From Achatina immaculata (taxonomy: Eukaryota; Mollusca; Gastropoda; Stylommatophora; Achatinidae), in NCBI GenBank assembly GCA_009760885.1, contig CM019691.1, forward strand, positions 24,799,314 through 24,863,313: a DNA stretch of 64,000 nt, in the 5' to 3' direction. The position numbers and the translations under genes were made by a program. The notes below the pieces were generated by a model, which saw only the letters and a program-made list of their open reading frames with translations, ran no database searches and had not been told where the DNA came from. Position 1 is the first letter of the stretch; each line of letters begins with the position of its first letter. This document shows positions 1-11,005 of the stretch, one piece after another.

Positions 1-384
1 ACGGCAGCTGAAGAATCTCGCCAGCAGTGGTAGATGAGCTACCAAACGTGCCTCTCATCTACCCTAAGTGTCTGGTTTTCAGGCGCCAGATATTCGCCTT
101 CGCCCCTTCTCCTGTCAGTTTAAACAGTTCTGCCATGAGAAGGCCAGGAGCTGGACTTGACTTCCAGAGGCTATTTGAGACGCACGCCATCGGAGCGGAG
201 AGTGAATTCTCCACCCCACCTCCGGCAATAACAGTCCTTAGAACCTGTTCTCCTGGCTGTTCTCCTCCCCTCTCTCCACCTCTTCTTCACGATTGGCTCT
301 ATCGGGCATCTTTTGTTCAGAGGCAGCGTGGTCATTCCTTCTCTCTTCTACTACACGCTTTTCTGTCCTGACTCGGAGGAAGAC
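1..384. other. unassigned GC-richer stretch
   Basis: This part is visibly richer in G and C than the surrounding introns and has no Calx-beta-like frame. It runs into the dispersed element F1. I suspect repeat DNA but cannot name it. Confidence 0.3.
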
Positions 385-605
385 ATTTCAGATAAGTTCT
401 TCATGTTTTTGTCTTGTTTTGTATGTATCCTCGAATAAGGCTCACGCCGAAATATCGGATGTTGTATGTTTTTCATTTATACATTCTCATACTTTCTATT
501 TGTTTTTTCTCACCTTACTCACTCCCTCCCTCACTTTGTAAAACTGCACCATACACCTTTATCTACTTTATTTATTTCAACCAGTTTTACTGCAGTTGCC
601 ATCCC
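385..605 (+). mobile_element. element F copy 1 (Penelope-like? hammerhead-like motif)
   Basis: One of five copies of a dispersed element of about 220 bp. It carries the core CTCGAATAAGGCTCACGCCG at 430-449, followed by AAATATCGGATG, then a text rich in TTTTCATTTATACATTCTC and the end CAACCAGTTTTACTGCAG. The layout TGA-x-GAAGGC-loop-GCC-GAAA resembles the hammerhead motif in Penelope-like retroelement ends. Family assignment is inferred; the repeat relation is seen directly. Confidence 0.55.
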
Positions 606-1200
606 TTTTATCCTTAGAACCTGATCACTCGTGAAACAGGTTGTTGTTTGCTCATCTGTCTTACCTCTGCATTGTTCTTGAATTCATTCCACTTTATACA
701 GAGTATTTTCCTTAGGTATTTGTTTTCAGAAGAGTCTAATTTCTTGTCTGTTTGTACTTAAACTTTTGAGTGCCATATGTTCTCAAGATTATTGAAGGTC
801 AGTGCTGCTTTTGCAATTGCAACTTCCTTCCTGATGTTATCATCCTGTTCTATGTAGAGGTATGCAGAATCACATTTAGTCATCCAGAAAATCAAATATT
901 TGTATTTGGCTAGTTACAGAAAAGTCTATATTTTAAACATCTCTAGTAACTAGATGTAACCTATCAAAGATGATGGGAAAAGAAATGAAAATGTGATTAT
1001 GTCATTTTTATGCAGCTGTTGTTACTGCATATTTGTGTTTGTTTCTGTTAATGTTCTATCACATTAGTAAATTCATGATGACTGTTTGATATTGAAGGCA
1101 TTATTTAATTTAAATTATTTCCATGTTGGCAATAGCCATTGCTGGATAGTTTAAATCCACTATGACTTAAAATAGTTTCTTGGTTGTTGTTTTTCCACAG

Positions 1201-1330
1201 CACATCAGTTGCAGCACAGCTGCCTCCATCTCAGCAAGCTACACCTGGCCAGGACTTTGTTCTCACACAGAGCTCAGTGACTCTGGCAGAAGGAGTGGCC
1301 AGGACCACAGTTTCTGTTGTCATTAAACAG
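1201..1330 (+). CDS. ADGRV1: exon 1: Calx-beta repeat 1, C-terminal half
   Basis: Acceptor TTTTCCACAG and donor CAG|GTATAC bound 130 bases. The first base completes a codon begun in an exon left of the window; 43 codons follow and the exon ends in phase 0. The peptide contains ATPGQDFVLT, the usual Calx-beta 'x-D-Y/F' loop, then the strand TTVSVVIKQ that leads into the acidic segment supplied by exon 2. The start of this repeat must be encoded upstream of 1. Confidence 0.86.
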
Positions 1331-1540
1331 GTATACTGTGTAGAAATAACAGATATAAAGTATAACAGCAATAAAATTTATGTAAATTTGAAGATGCCAT
1401 GATTACTAGGATTCAAAAGATGTGAGCAAATTGACAGCTGGAACTAGTGAGATAAATGCTATCTTTGGCACACATATGTAAGAGTCTAATAAGTGAATGA
1501 GAGCTGGCAGTGAACAAATCCTTAAGAAAAGTTAGATTAA

Positions 1541-2220
1541 CTCTTCCCGGGCCACAGAAAAAATGCGGACGTTCATGTCTTTGCCACAGCACTAAGCACG
1601 GGTCTTGATATGTATAGGAGGTATAGTTGTAAAAGTGAATATACAAAGTATTTCCACTTTAAAAGTATACATATTATGCATGAAAATAGTTGTAAATGTG
1701 AGTAGATTTCATAAATGAAGAGTTTTTTTAGGAAAAAAGAAGTAATGTGATGATTTTAGCTGATAATTTGTAGTGTTTACCATCGGCGATGCCTAGGTGT
1801 ACAATGTTTACCATCGGCAATTTCCAGATGTACTTAAATTTTTGTCCGATTTCATCGTGTGGTGGCATTCTCACCAAAATAATGTCTAAAATAACCTTCT
1901 AACTACTTCTCCAGTCCATTTAATAGGTCTAGATCTACTTGTGGTACATTCAGGAACACTGGTCGGGTCATAGGAAATGTCCTTATGCCTCCGAAATCAC
2001 AATAAATACTGAAATTTCTCAGTTAATTCATTGCTTTCATTCGGTTGTTAGCCATGCTTTTTGATTGAACTGTGAAAGGTCATCAGACATGCGCAGATAA
2101 ATCGTGTACAATAAAAAGTTTTACAATAGTTCTACGTTGCAACGTAACAATATCGCTATACAATGGCAGACGTGAGACTAACAGGAAGTTCTCACTATCG
2201 CGACAGTGGCATGGGAAGAG
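1541..2220. mobile_element. TTAA element copy 1 (piggyBac-like, non-autonomous)
   Basis: 680 bp. The left end is TTAA then CTCTTCCCGGGCC; the right end read inward is CTCTTCCCATGCC, 11 of 13 identical, next to TTAG (a mutated TTAA). TTAA targets and C-rich short inverted repeats are piggyBac traits. There is no transposase frame. It shares left-end text and a TGACATGCGCAG-like stretch near the right end with the copy at 9632-10483. Confidence 0.62.
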
Positions 2221-2676
2221 TTAGTAACACAAAAATTGTCTCTTAAAAATTAGCCACAGATATGTTGCAAAGAAGGTAGAGAATAAAAAGAGAAAGTGTA
2301 GCAGTAAATTCATTAATAGAAATTGTTAAGTAGATGTAAGATATTTGAAGATTATGAATAAATATTTAATATTTTGTTTACTTTCCACTTTAGTTAAATA
2401 TAATGTTGAAACTGTAAGATTTGAAAAACAACAATATTGGTCCCTTTTTTTTTTGGTTCTCTTATTTATTAACATCAGATCTACAACTTTCCTCACAGTT
2501 ATTAATTTTTTTAAATGCTGTACACACTTTTGTATATATGCATATATCCTTTAACACTTTACAAGCATATGTGTAAAGTAGGAGAGGAGAATTTTCAGTT
2601 AGACACTTCAGAACTTACTATTGTGTGATGACAATTCATTTATACTGTATATATAGATATATTCTTGTTATAATAG

Positions 2677-2853
2677 GACAGTATTCCAGAAGACTCAGAG
2701 ACCTTTCTAGTGAACCTCACCTCTGTCACTATTCAAGGCAGTAACTCAAGTCTGGGGGGAGCTCCAAGTATTGCTGTGGGAAGAGGAGTGGTACAAATTA
2801 CTATTCTAGAAAATGATAATGCAGCAGGTGTTGTGGAATTCAACGTTCAAACA
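2677..2853 (+). CDS. ADGRV1: exon 2: end of Calx-beta 1, start of Calx-beta 2
   Basis: 59 codons, phase 0 at both ends (acceptor TAATAG, donor ACA|GTAAGA). It opens with DSIPEDSETFLVNL, the classic acidic calcium-site segment D-x-x-P-E-x-x-E-x-F, and closes repeat 1 with GRGVVQITILENDN. The last residues, AAGVVEFNV, are the first strand of repeat 2. The repeat border therefore falls inside the exon, as it does in most exons of this array. Confidence 0.93.
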
Positions 2854-2993
2854 GTAAGAAATGAACAATTTTTCAGTTACTACGTCACAGTCAAAATAAA
2901 GCAAAATAATGTTTTTCTTTTCAAACACAAGTTTAGCAAACTGGATGGGCATGGTGAATATAAAAGATATTTCTATATCACCATTATCTATAA

Positions 2994-3197
2994 TGGTGGA
3001 ACACAAAAGGCCAAAGAAAAAGAGATCGACCATGTGAAGCTCTAAAGAGGACATTGTTATGAGAGGCTAGTTTAGTGGGGATAACATCCCTTGATGAGGT
3101 TGAAAAGCTTGCTGAAAACAGGAAATCTTGGCAAACTACCATGCGAGCACTATATGACGTTTAACGGCACGGGAAGGATAAAAGGTGTAAGAAGAGG
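2994..3197 (+). mobile_element. LINE family C, 3' end fragment (C1)
   Basis: 204 bp, 5' truncated, with the end of the reverse transcriptase frame and its 3' tail. It is flanked by an exact 11-bp duplication, ATTATCTATAA, at 2983-2993 and 3198-3208. It lies 140 bp after exon 2 in sense orientation. Confidence 0.8.
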
Positions 3198-3498
3198 ATT
3201 ATCTATAAGCATTCAGAGTGCATAATACTTGGGGAGTACCTTGAAAAGAGTGATATTTTGGTAGAAAAGAATGACATTGTGGTAGTAATATATCATTCAT
3301 TTTATTCATATTTTTAAAAATTAATATTTCTAGATCAACCTTGAGCTAGTTTTATTTGTTCTGTTCTGCGGGCCTTTTGAGACAAAATAATTGAAGTGTA
3401 TTTTTCAGTTGTAATTCACAGTGACATCAAATCTTCATATGGTAATTATGTGTCTGATCAGATTTGCCAACTGATTAATATTTCAAAATAAATAAATC

Positions 3499-3662
3499 TT
3501 TCTTCTTCTTCTTCTTCAGCTTTCCAACCATTAAGACTCATTGCTGCAGATAAAGTTCGCCTCCATTCCCCTCTATTCGTAATCTTCTCTCTCTAGTTGG
3601 TGACACTAATTTCTTTTATATCCTCTTCCATGTTGTCATTCCATCTCTGTCTTGGTCTTTCA
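3499..3662 (-). mobile_element. LINE 3' end fragment with (GAA)n tail
   Basis: On the minus strand the text encodes a degenerate LINE C-terminus: an RDGMTTW-like stretch, then a second arginine-rich block (TRERRLRIEGN). It ends in (GAA)n, seen as TTC repeats at 3501-3518. It ends just 53 bp before exon 3. Confidence 0.45.
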
Positions 3663-3715
3663 CTTTTTACAATTTACATTAGAATATTAATAGCCATTGC
3701 TACATTCTTCAATAG

Positions 3716-3955
3716 AATGTGGAGGGCAGACTTGATGTTTATGAAGAAAATGGTCAAAATGTGACACTTGAGCTGCCTCTCAGACGCCTTATGGGATTTT
3801 TTGGGTCAGTGACTGTTACATGGCAAACTAATCCTATTGAAGCAAGCATACAGGATTTCTATCCAACAAGTGGGACAGTTGTTTTTCAGGACCAACAGAG
3901 GAATGCCAGCATCTCCATCACCATTGTTGATGATGCTCTTCCAGAACCCATGGAG
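3716..3955 (+). CDS. ADGRV1: exon 3: body of Calx-beta 2
   Basis: 80 codons, phase 0 at both ends; acceptor CTTCAATAG, donor GAG|GTTTGT. It carries the central hairpin MGFFGSVTVTW, the loop QDFYPTSGTVVF and the acidic segment VDDALPEPME, so this repeat keeps a complete-looking calcium site. The donor is of the weaker GTTTG type, also used by exons 10, 23 and 28. Confidence 0.93.
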
Positions 3956-4116
3956 GTTTGTGCTGCCACCATTTGATTTTAGTTATTGATAAGATATTAG
4001 TTCTATATAAATATGTTATAAAAATGGTTACAGAACCTCACAAATAACAGAGAGTATTAAAGACACTTTAGACATCAAAGTTGGTTCCAAGATTTCAGTA
4101 AACTTATATATCTTTT

Positions 4117-5161
4117 CTAAGATGGCATGGCCTCCCCCATAAAATAGTTAATGTAATCAAAGCCCTATACGAGGGTTTTCAGTGCAAAGTTATCTGTGGA
4201 GAACATACCTCCAGCAGCTTTAGGGTACAAACAGGAGTGAAACAGGGATGTGTACTATCACCAACATTATTTATCTTGGCAGTAGACTGGTTAATGAAGG
4301 AGGCAACATCAGACAAACGCAGAGGATTACAATGGACCCTTGACACAGTGCTGGAGGACCTTGACTTTGCGGACGACATTTGTCTATTATCAAGCAGTCA
4401 CAAAGATATGCAAGATAAAATAAACAAGTTAACCCAGAATGCAAACAACATAGGACTAAAGATCAATGTAGGAAAGACAAAGTTAATGAAGCAAAATGTG
4501 AACAACAGAAATGTACTCAGAGTAGATAACAAGTTAGTGGAGGAGGTCAACGAATTTGTATACCTTGGCAGCAGAGTAGTAGAAAATGGAGACAGCACAG
4601 AGGACATCAACAGCAGACTTACTAGAGCAAACCAGGCTTTTGCAATGCTACAGAATATATGGAAATCAAATAAACTAAGCATAAATATGAAAATCAGGAT
4701 ATTTAAGAGTAATGTTCTAAGTGTACTACTTTATGGAAGTGAATGCTGGAAAATCACCAAAACCATAGAAAACAAGTTGAATTCTTTCCAGACTAAATGT
4801 TTACGTAGAATTAAAAAAAATATTTTGGCCAAACACCATAAGAAATAACATTTTATTGGCAGAAATGCAGATGAAACCACTGACAACAATTATTGAGGAA
4901 AGACGCTGGCGATGGTTGGGACATGTGCTCCGAATGACTGACAACTCACTACCAAAAATAGCACTAAGATGGACACCACAGGGGAGCAGAAGTAAGGGTA
5001 GACCAAAAGAGACATGGAGAAGAACAACAGAAAGGATGTTGAGCAATAGAGGGCTCACCTGGGCAAGAGCAGAAAAAAAGGCGAAAGACAGGCATTTGTG
5101 GAAAACCCTTGCGGAAGCCCCATGTGCCCTGGGCACTTAAGGTTCAGAGAGAGAGAGAGAG
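4117..5161 (+). mobile_element. LINE family A, 5'-truncated reverse transcriptase (A1)
   Basis: 1,045 bp. The frame begins RWHGLPHKIVNVIKALYEG, has the TGVKQGCVLSP motif, the active-site box FADDICLL (4365-4388) and the C-terminal RRWRWLGHVLRM text. A frameshift sits in the A run near 4812-4820. It ends at GGGCACTTAAGGTTC followed by (AG)n instead of poly(A). The exact 11-bp duplication ATATATCTTTT (4106-4116 and 5162-5172) marks the insertion. The LINE clade (RTE/Proto2-like or other) is not settled. Confidence 0.88.
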
Positions 5162-5172
5162 ATATATCTTTT

Positions 5173-5934
5173 GTTTGATCATAAGGACAGTGTGGGTAAT
5201 TGTCATTCATTTATGGTCATTCTTTGGCTTATGTGATGTGAAATGACCTACTGTTTCGCTTTGTCAGAACAATTACATTTGAATGTGTATATAATTAGCC
5301 ATAAATTTTTGGATAAAATGGTAATTATCATTTCTTTTGTCACATAAAAATAATCAAATGTCCTTAGAAACTCAACTATCACTTCTTTCTATATTTACTT
5401 ACTTTACTTTATCCTTCCTCTTCTACCTTGGAGTGTCGAGGGGAGATATAACCGGCATTTTTGGGCCAAATGGGTGGTCTCAGTGACTGTCATGTCATAA
5501 TTTGCAAGTGTCTGTCTTATTTTCTATCCATCTCTTTCTGGGTCTCCTTCTTGATCTGTGTCCTGTAGTTCTTTGGTTGAAGACTCTCACAGCTGGCTGT
5601 GAGTTCTCACTTGATTCTTTGCTTCTTTATGTGTCGTAGACATGATGTAGTTACTACCATCTGTCCTATGGTGTCATTTCTTAGCTTGTTAAACCTGGTG
5701 ATGTCTGAGCTTTCCTAAGACATCTCATTTCACATGTAGTTATTTTACTCTGTTGTTTCTTAGTAAGTGCCCATTGTCTGGCATTGGTAGAACATCATTG
5801 GTATGAATATGGTATTAATTTTGTTACTAACTGAAATTAATATTAACAGTTTCAGATTAACAGTTTATAATTTAGCAGTTGACAAATCATGATATTTCTG
5901 CACTAAGATTGATTTATCAAATTTTTGTCATTAG
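5173..5934. other. intron stretch, possible old repeat at 5394-5800
   Basis: No exon is visible. The part 5394-5800 has a different composition; read on the minus strand it gives short arginine-rich LINE-like pieces (for example ERDG, RDTIGQMV), but no continuous frame. Confidence 0.3.
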
Positions 5935-6057
5935 ACATTTGATGTGAAACTCATTGGCATTACTGGAGGTGCAGTTCTAGGTCAAGTTACCAGTGTTAGG
6001 TTGGCCATATTAAAAAATGATTCGCCAGCTGGTCTCTTCAGGTTTGCTACATCTCAG
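5935..6057 (+). CDS. ADGRV1: exon 4: end of Calx-beta 2, start of Calx-beta 3
   Basis: 41 codons, phase 0 at both ends; acceptor TTGTCATTAG, donor CAG|GTATGT. TFDVKLIGITGGAVLG continues directly from the acidic segment of exon 3. VRLAILKNDSPAGLFRF is the link strand and first strand of the next repeat. The LINE A1 at 4117-5161 lies in the intron before it. Confidence 0.92.
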
Positions 6058-6865
6058 GTATGTCTCTTCTGGCAGTTTATTTAATATATCATTCACATTC
6101 ATATTGTCTGAGATATTTTTAGTACATTTTTCTTTTTTCTTAAATTGGCTTTTATTTCTTATGCTAGTTTTGGATTATGAGTTTTTGTCATAAGTTGTAA
6201 CTCATAAAAAATGTTGGGATAAAAAAAAACAAAAAACTAATGATACAATTTCTTTCATCGAAACAATTTATGTAATGATGTCCCATATAACCTCAATTGA
6301 AAATTGATGTTCTTCTTAAAAAAAAACAACATATCCCATCAGTATTACTCCATCTTCCAAATAACTCATTAGTACTTTTGGAACCTCCCTCCTGAATTAA
6401 AAAAAAAATATTTTCATTATTTCCATTGCTCCTTCCCCAGTCACCAAAGGAAAAAAAAAAGAAAGCTAATTTATATAACCTCATATGCCCTTTCTGTTTC
6501 TCTGTGGTGGTACTTGCAGAAGCACAGCTGAGTTGTCATCATTTTAATTTAAGAACTAGTTTTTTTTTTTTTAAAGTAAAATCAGTAATTCTGTAAAGGT
6601 AAAAAAATATGAAATAAATTGCTTTCCCAAAAATCAAGTGAAGCCATTTTTCATGATTGACAATAACTATAGCCAGTATATAGCATTACGAGTATTATAT
6701 AATATATAAAAGAAGTAAAGCTTTCAGATTTTTTGTCTTATCTCAGTATGCTGTTTTCTCTGTGAGATATAAAACCTTTACCAGTCTCTGAAATGTGTTG
6801 TAACTGTGCAGTCTGTATCCTTATTTATAAATATAAATCCTAATAATTAAATGTTCTCATATCAG

Positions 6866-7033
6866 GTGGAGACACGTGAATCATTAAATACCACTGACCC
6901 AAATGGTCAGGCAAAGGCAGTTGTCCAGAGAACTCAGGGCACACAAGGTGTGGTGAATGTCATGTGGAGGCTGAATGCTGAAGCAGCTTCAGATTTTTTA
7001 CCACCTCTTGAAGGCACAATTCAGTTTCTCCAG
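6866..7033 (+). CDS. ADGRV1: exon 5: middle of Calx-beta 3
   Basis: 56 codons, phase 0 at both ends; acceptor CATATCAG, donor CAG|GTGAAT. It contains the central hairpin TQGVVNVMWRLN and the loop SDFLPPLEGTIQFLQ, the Calx-beta equivalent of D-F-x-P-x-x-G-x-I-x-F. The G-x-F-G of the hairpin is replaced by TQGV. Confidence 0.92.
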
Positions 7034-7852
7034 GTGAATGTTATATTTTTTAACCTTTCTTAAAAATTGTTTTCAAGATTGTATCTTGAACTTCATGGTT
7101 TAAACAAAGAGAAGGATTTTTTTTTTAAAAAATATTAAATTACATTTTTTTCTCTCTTTTCTTTCTGGAAATTTTAAAAATAATTTTTGTTTTTATTTTT
7201 ACAAATAATGCTAAGTGTTTTATAGCTAACAATCTGAAATATTTCATTTCACAATAAAAAGTTGACTTATTTTAGAATCACTTCTACATAGCTGTGCACA
7301 AAGTGAAAAAAAAAATTGTATTAGTATTTGTTTCTTTCCATAAAATCTTTTTTTGTAGTCTATTTTATTTAGTGTGTAAGACCAACAACCACATTTCCTA
7401 GACAAACAAATTTTATGTGGTGAACTTTTAAAAGCAAAATGTTAAGAGGCAGACCAAGGAGTAATATACAGTTATAGCTGCAGTGCATCAAAGAGTAGTT
7501 TCTCAAAGATCTGGAAAAAAAAACCCAGTGCTGAAAAAGATTTATAATACAAACATGTAATGTTCTTAATGCGGCTATTCTTTCGTAACCAGATATTGGT
7601 AGCAACACTCACTAGAAAAGTTGCCTGAGAGACTGTCCCCAGATTACACTATTAACATTGATATTCAACTTCAGCAGTGCCATATGCAAAGAGTCAAAAG
7701 CCAGATATTTTTTATTTATAATCACAGAAGATTTATGAAGGTATAATTGCTGGCAATGAAATTTTTTTATGCATTTGACATTGTAATGAATGTTAACGAT
7801 TTTAGCTGCCTAACAGAATGAAATAATGTGGCTGTGTTCATGTTTTTGTCAG
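7034..7852. other. intron, nothing recognised
   Basis: AT-rich intron between exons 5 and 6 with many A and T runs. No frame or repeat related to the rest of the window was seen. Confidence 0.5.
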
Positions 7853-7970
7853 GGTGAAACTGAGAAGATGATTGTTCTGCAGACTAAGCCTGATACACTT
7901 CTGGAGGGGAGGGAAGAATTTATTTTGTCTCTTGTTGCAGCTGATAATAATGCAGACATTTCTAGTACTG
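7853..7970 (+). CDS. ADGRV1: exon 6: C-terminal part of Calx-beta 3
   Basis: 118 bases, phase 0 start and phase 1 end; acceptor TTTTGTCAG, donor CTG|GTAAGA. It encodes GETEKMIVLQTKPDTLLEGR, followed by EEFILSLVAAD. The acidic segment is KPDTLLEGREEF rather than DDxxPExxE, so calcium binding by this repeat is probably weakened. Confidence 0.92.
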
Positions 7971-8130
7971 GTAAGATTTGTTCTATACCTCAGTTGTGAT
8001 GGCGTGGTTAAAAGTAATACTTTCTATGTATTTTAGTGTGAAATGGGTATAGGAATTTAAATGTGACCTACAAAAATTTCAGTTTCAGAACTGCTCTCTC
8101 TCTCTCTCTCACACACACACTCACACCTGT

Positions 8131-8345
8131 CTGTCTCTGTCAGTGTTCTTCTAGTTTTGTGATATCACCATGACAGAAATGAGCACAGCTATGGCAGTGC
8201 AAAACCAGTTTCACCATGGCCTTCATGACATCATCTGAATCAAATTGATGCTTTCTAAGGTGCTCTTTGAGCTTGATGAACAGGTGTAAGGCAGAGTAAA
8301 GTGTGAATGGATGCCATGATTGCTCACTGTTCAGATGAGACAGAG
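8131..8345 (-). pseudogene. mariner-type transposase C-terminus, decayed
   Basis: The minus strand encodes LHLFIKLKEHLRKHQFDSDD and then VMKAMVKLVLHC, which resembles the C-terminus of mariner transposases (x-LF-x-x-LKEHL-x-x-x-x-F-x-x-DD-x-V). No inverted repeats were found. A (CT)n/(CA)n tract lies at 8093-8127. Confidence 0.5.
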
Positions 8346-8676
8346 GAATTCTGGCATTAGTCAGCACTTAATCAGAACTGTGATAGCAGAATGAATGAAT
8401 GAATGAACTTTGGCACACAGGTCTGACGAACATTTTGTCCTTTATCTCAACTTCCACACTTTCAGACATTCAACATCAGTTAGTGACAGAACACTTTTCA
8501 CATAACAATTATGAATGACAAAAAAAACCCACAAATGTTGAATATATCATTTAGTTTTAATAAAGTAAATGATCTAACAGTGAAAATAATGTTTCCAAAA
8601 AAGAACAAAAATAAAAGACATTGCTTTGTAGTATATCCTTGCAATAAAATAGTCTTGATATGTCTGTCTTCAACAG

Positions 8677-8951
8677 ATGGGGACTGCACAATCATCATTC
8701 TTCCAGACCCAAGCTCTAGTGGTGTGGTTTCAATCTTGCCTGAATCTCGTTCACTTATTGTGGGGGAACCTGGGGAATCAAGTTCCAATTATTCTGGCAA
8801 TGCCCAGGTGAAGTTGACCAGAGGTGAAGGAATGTTTAGTGAGGTTGTTGTTACCTGGGCTTTGACACCAAGGGATCTTTCAGCATTTCAACAGGTGGAA
8901 GGAAGTATAACATTTCTGAATCTACAGCAGACAGCTTCCATTATTTTGCAG
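8677..8951 (+). CDS. ADGRV1: exon 7: Calx-beta 3 end and most of Calx-beta 4
   Basis: 275 bases: two completing the exon 6 codon (giving D) plus 91 codons. Acceptor CTTCAACAG, donor CAG|GTAGCT. It reads CTIIILPDPSSSGVVSI, the repeat link and first strand, then the hairpin GMFSEVVVTWAL and the strand GSITFLNLQQTASIILQ. It is joint-longest of the exons here (with exon 13) and spans most of one repeat. Confidence 0.93.
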
Positions 8952-9024
8952 GTAGCTAAGACTACACTTTCTCAGTTAATGCTTAGTTATATTGTTCTTA
9001 TTCTTGTTCTGTCTTCCTAGTAGA

Positions 9025-9312
9025 ACTGTGAGCTGATGGTGAAGCCAGTTTGGAGGTATAGCATCATATCAGATTGAAAGCAGTCCCTTAGTGGAGCAAA
9101 AAAAAGCAGGAGGTGTGCAGTACTTCTTTAGTAGATTCCACCACCATGTGGACTGGCAGTCCCTGCCCCATTAGCCAGGTTGCCCCTAGTAGTGAGGGTC
9201 CCAAGAGAGGGGTAGACAGAGTCTTAATCGGCTATGGTGGTTTGATACTGGCATGTGAGCTATGAGTTGATAACTGCCAGATCAGACAGCATCTTCACCC
9301 CTGATACTTAGT
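9025..9312 (+). repeat. dispersed repeat G, copy 1
   Basis: Shares long similarity with the reverse complement of 38756-39113 and with 28565-28690. Landmarks are AAAGCAGGAGGTGTGCAGTA, TCCCTGCCCCATTAGCCAG and a GATACTGGCATGTGAGCTATG stretch. No coding frame; probably a SINE or LINE fragment. Confidence 0.6.
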
Positions 9313-9631
9313 GATGAAGAAAAAATTATTTGAACTTTGTTTTATTATATTTAATACACTACTTTTTAACTTTCTGTGGTTAAAAAAAAAGAACCAATTT
9401 GCAAAAGAGAAAATGAAAAGGGAGTAACCTGAATGTAAGTTAAAGAACTGAAAATGTTTTAAGTTAATCCACATGAAAAATAATATAATAATTACTTAAC
9501 CTTTTATGACTCTGCATATGGAATTATATGATATTACATAAATGCTTGTCATTTAAAATATTGTTTTTCTTTAATAATGAATATAAATCAAAAGACAGTA
9601 ATCTGTGATTTTTATGCAGTTTGGTTTTTAA

Positions 9632-10483
9632 CTCTTTCCGTGCCGGTGGGAAAAACGCGGACATATCATTGGATGCCAAGCAAAATGCGCGGGTGTTTAG
9701 AAAATTGAGGGGTATCATTGAAAAAGTGAATTTAAAATAGTATTTCCATGTTTAAAAAATACTAAATATACATTAAAAAAAGGTAAATGAATGAAGTTTC
9801 CAGAAATGTATAGTTTTTGTGGGAAAAAAGAATTGGTGAGAAAATTAGACAAAATATTTAGCCCTCCTCTACCCCCAAAAAAATTCTAAAACACTAAACT
9901 AATGGTTGTCTACTTACCAAGAGCTGTAAATAACCACTTGTTACACACAATTTGAAGATAAAATGAATTCCTTCCAAGAAATACCACTTTTTACACAAAC
10001 TGAAAAAGAAACAGAAGCAGAACAATGAAAGTAGCAAGAAAAGATAAAAGAAGCAGATGTCACTACTAGCTTTGTCAGACTGAGAACCATTGTTAGAATC
10101 AGCGTCATTGTCAGAATCACACCGGTCAGATTTTGATTTGTCATCAGTACTGACACTTTTCCTACCAAATATTGTCACAAACATCTCTCTACAAGCTATT
10201 GTACTCTTTCTAACAGGTCTAGCACTACGTGAGGTACATAGAGTAAGATCTGAATTACTTATAAAAAACTGCACAGAATTCAATAAATAGCTTCACAAAA
10301 TGTCTGATCTGCGTGCCCACGCTGAGTAAAAAGGAAGAAGGTTATTTCTGACATGCGCAGTTAACATTCAAAGCAAAAGGTGGATTGGAGTGATTTCAAG
10401 AATTAAAATTATCGCTACAGTGACAATTGGTAAGCATCGGGAAACTGGAAATGTCGCTCCAGCGACCAAAGGTGCCAAAAGAG
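9632..10483. mobile_element. TTAA element copy 2 (piggyBac-like, non-autonomous)
   Basis: 852 bp between TTAA at 9628-9631 and TTAA at 10484-10487. Ends read inward are CTCTTTCCGTGCC and CTCTTTTGGCACC. The left end matches copy 1 over a GAAAAAACGCGGAC-like stretch. A minus-strand frame at 10090-10280 is rich in S and D (STDDKSKSDRCDSDNDADS), reminiscent of acidic piggyBac N-termini, but I do not claim a gene. Confidence 0.6.
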
Positions 10484-10849
10484 TTAAATTAAAAAATCTA
10501 GAAGAGGATGGTTTGGTTTTTTTTCTGGTTTATTACATATGGACATTTCCAGTCACACAAATTTTGCGACTGAATTGTTTTAAATGAAAAAAAGCGGCAA
10601 CAAAAATAAGCTTAAAATTTGTGAGTGAAGAACAGTATTTTTAAAAGCAATCACGGAGTATGTTTACGATTATTTTCTAACTTAATGTTTATGGAGAAAT
10701 ATTTAATTCAGATCATTGTCAATATTTGTTGATTATTTTTCTCTGTGAGTTTTCTCTGCAGATTTCAAAGCTTTCATTCTGTATCTTCACTGTCTTATGC
10801 TACTGTCTTTTTTTATGTACTTTATCATTCTTTTGGGCTCCTATCAGGA

Positions 10850-10940
10850 TCTGGAGAGGACTGCAGGCTTTGCCATGTCGACAGGGATCAGGATCTGAAG
10901 TGACCAACAACCTCGAATGCAGAAGAAGAAGAAGAATCAT
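10850..10940 (+). repeat. retroelement 3' fragment with (GAA)n end
   Basis: A short GC-richer stretch (TGCAGGCTTTGCCATGTCG) ends in AGAAGAAGAAGAAGAA. It looks like the 3' tip of a non-LTR element or SINE; no duplication of the target was found. Confidence 0.35.
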
Positions 10941-11005
10941 GATCATCAGTATCTGTGCACATGATGCATTCATTAATTAATTTTCTGCACCCATTGTATT
11001 TACAG

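Noticed and set aside
27..371. Open frame of 114 codons at the left edge
   Set aside because: No domain pattern, compositionally like repeat DNA, and not in phase with exon 1.
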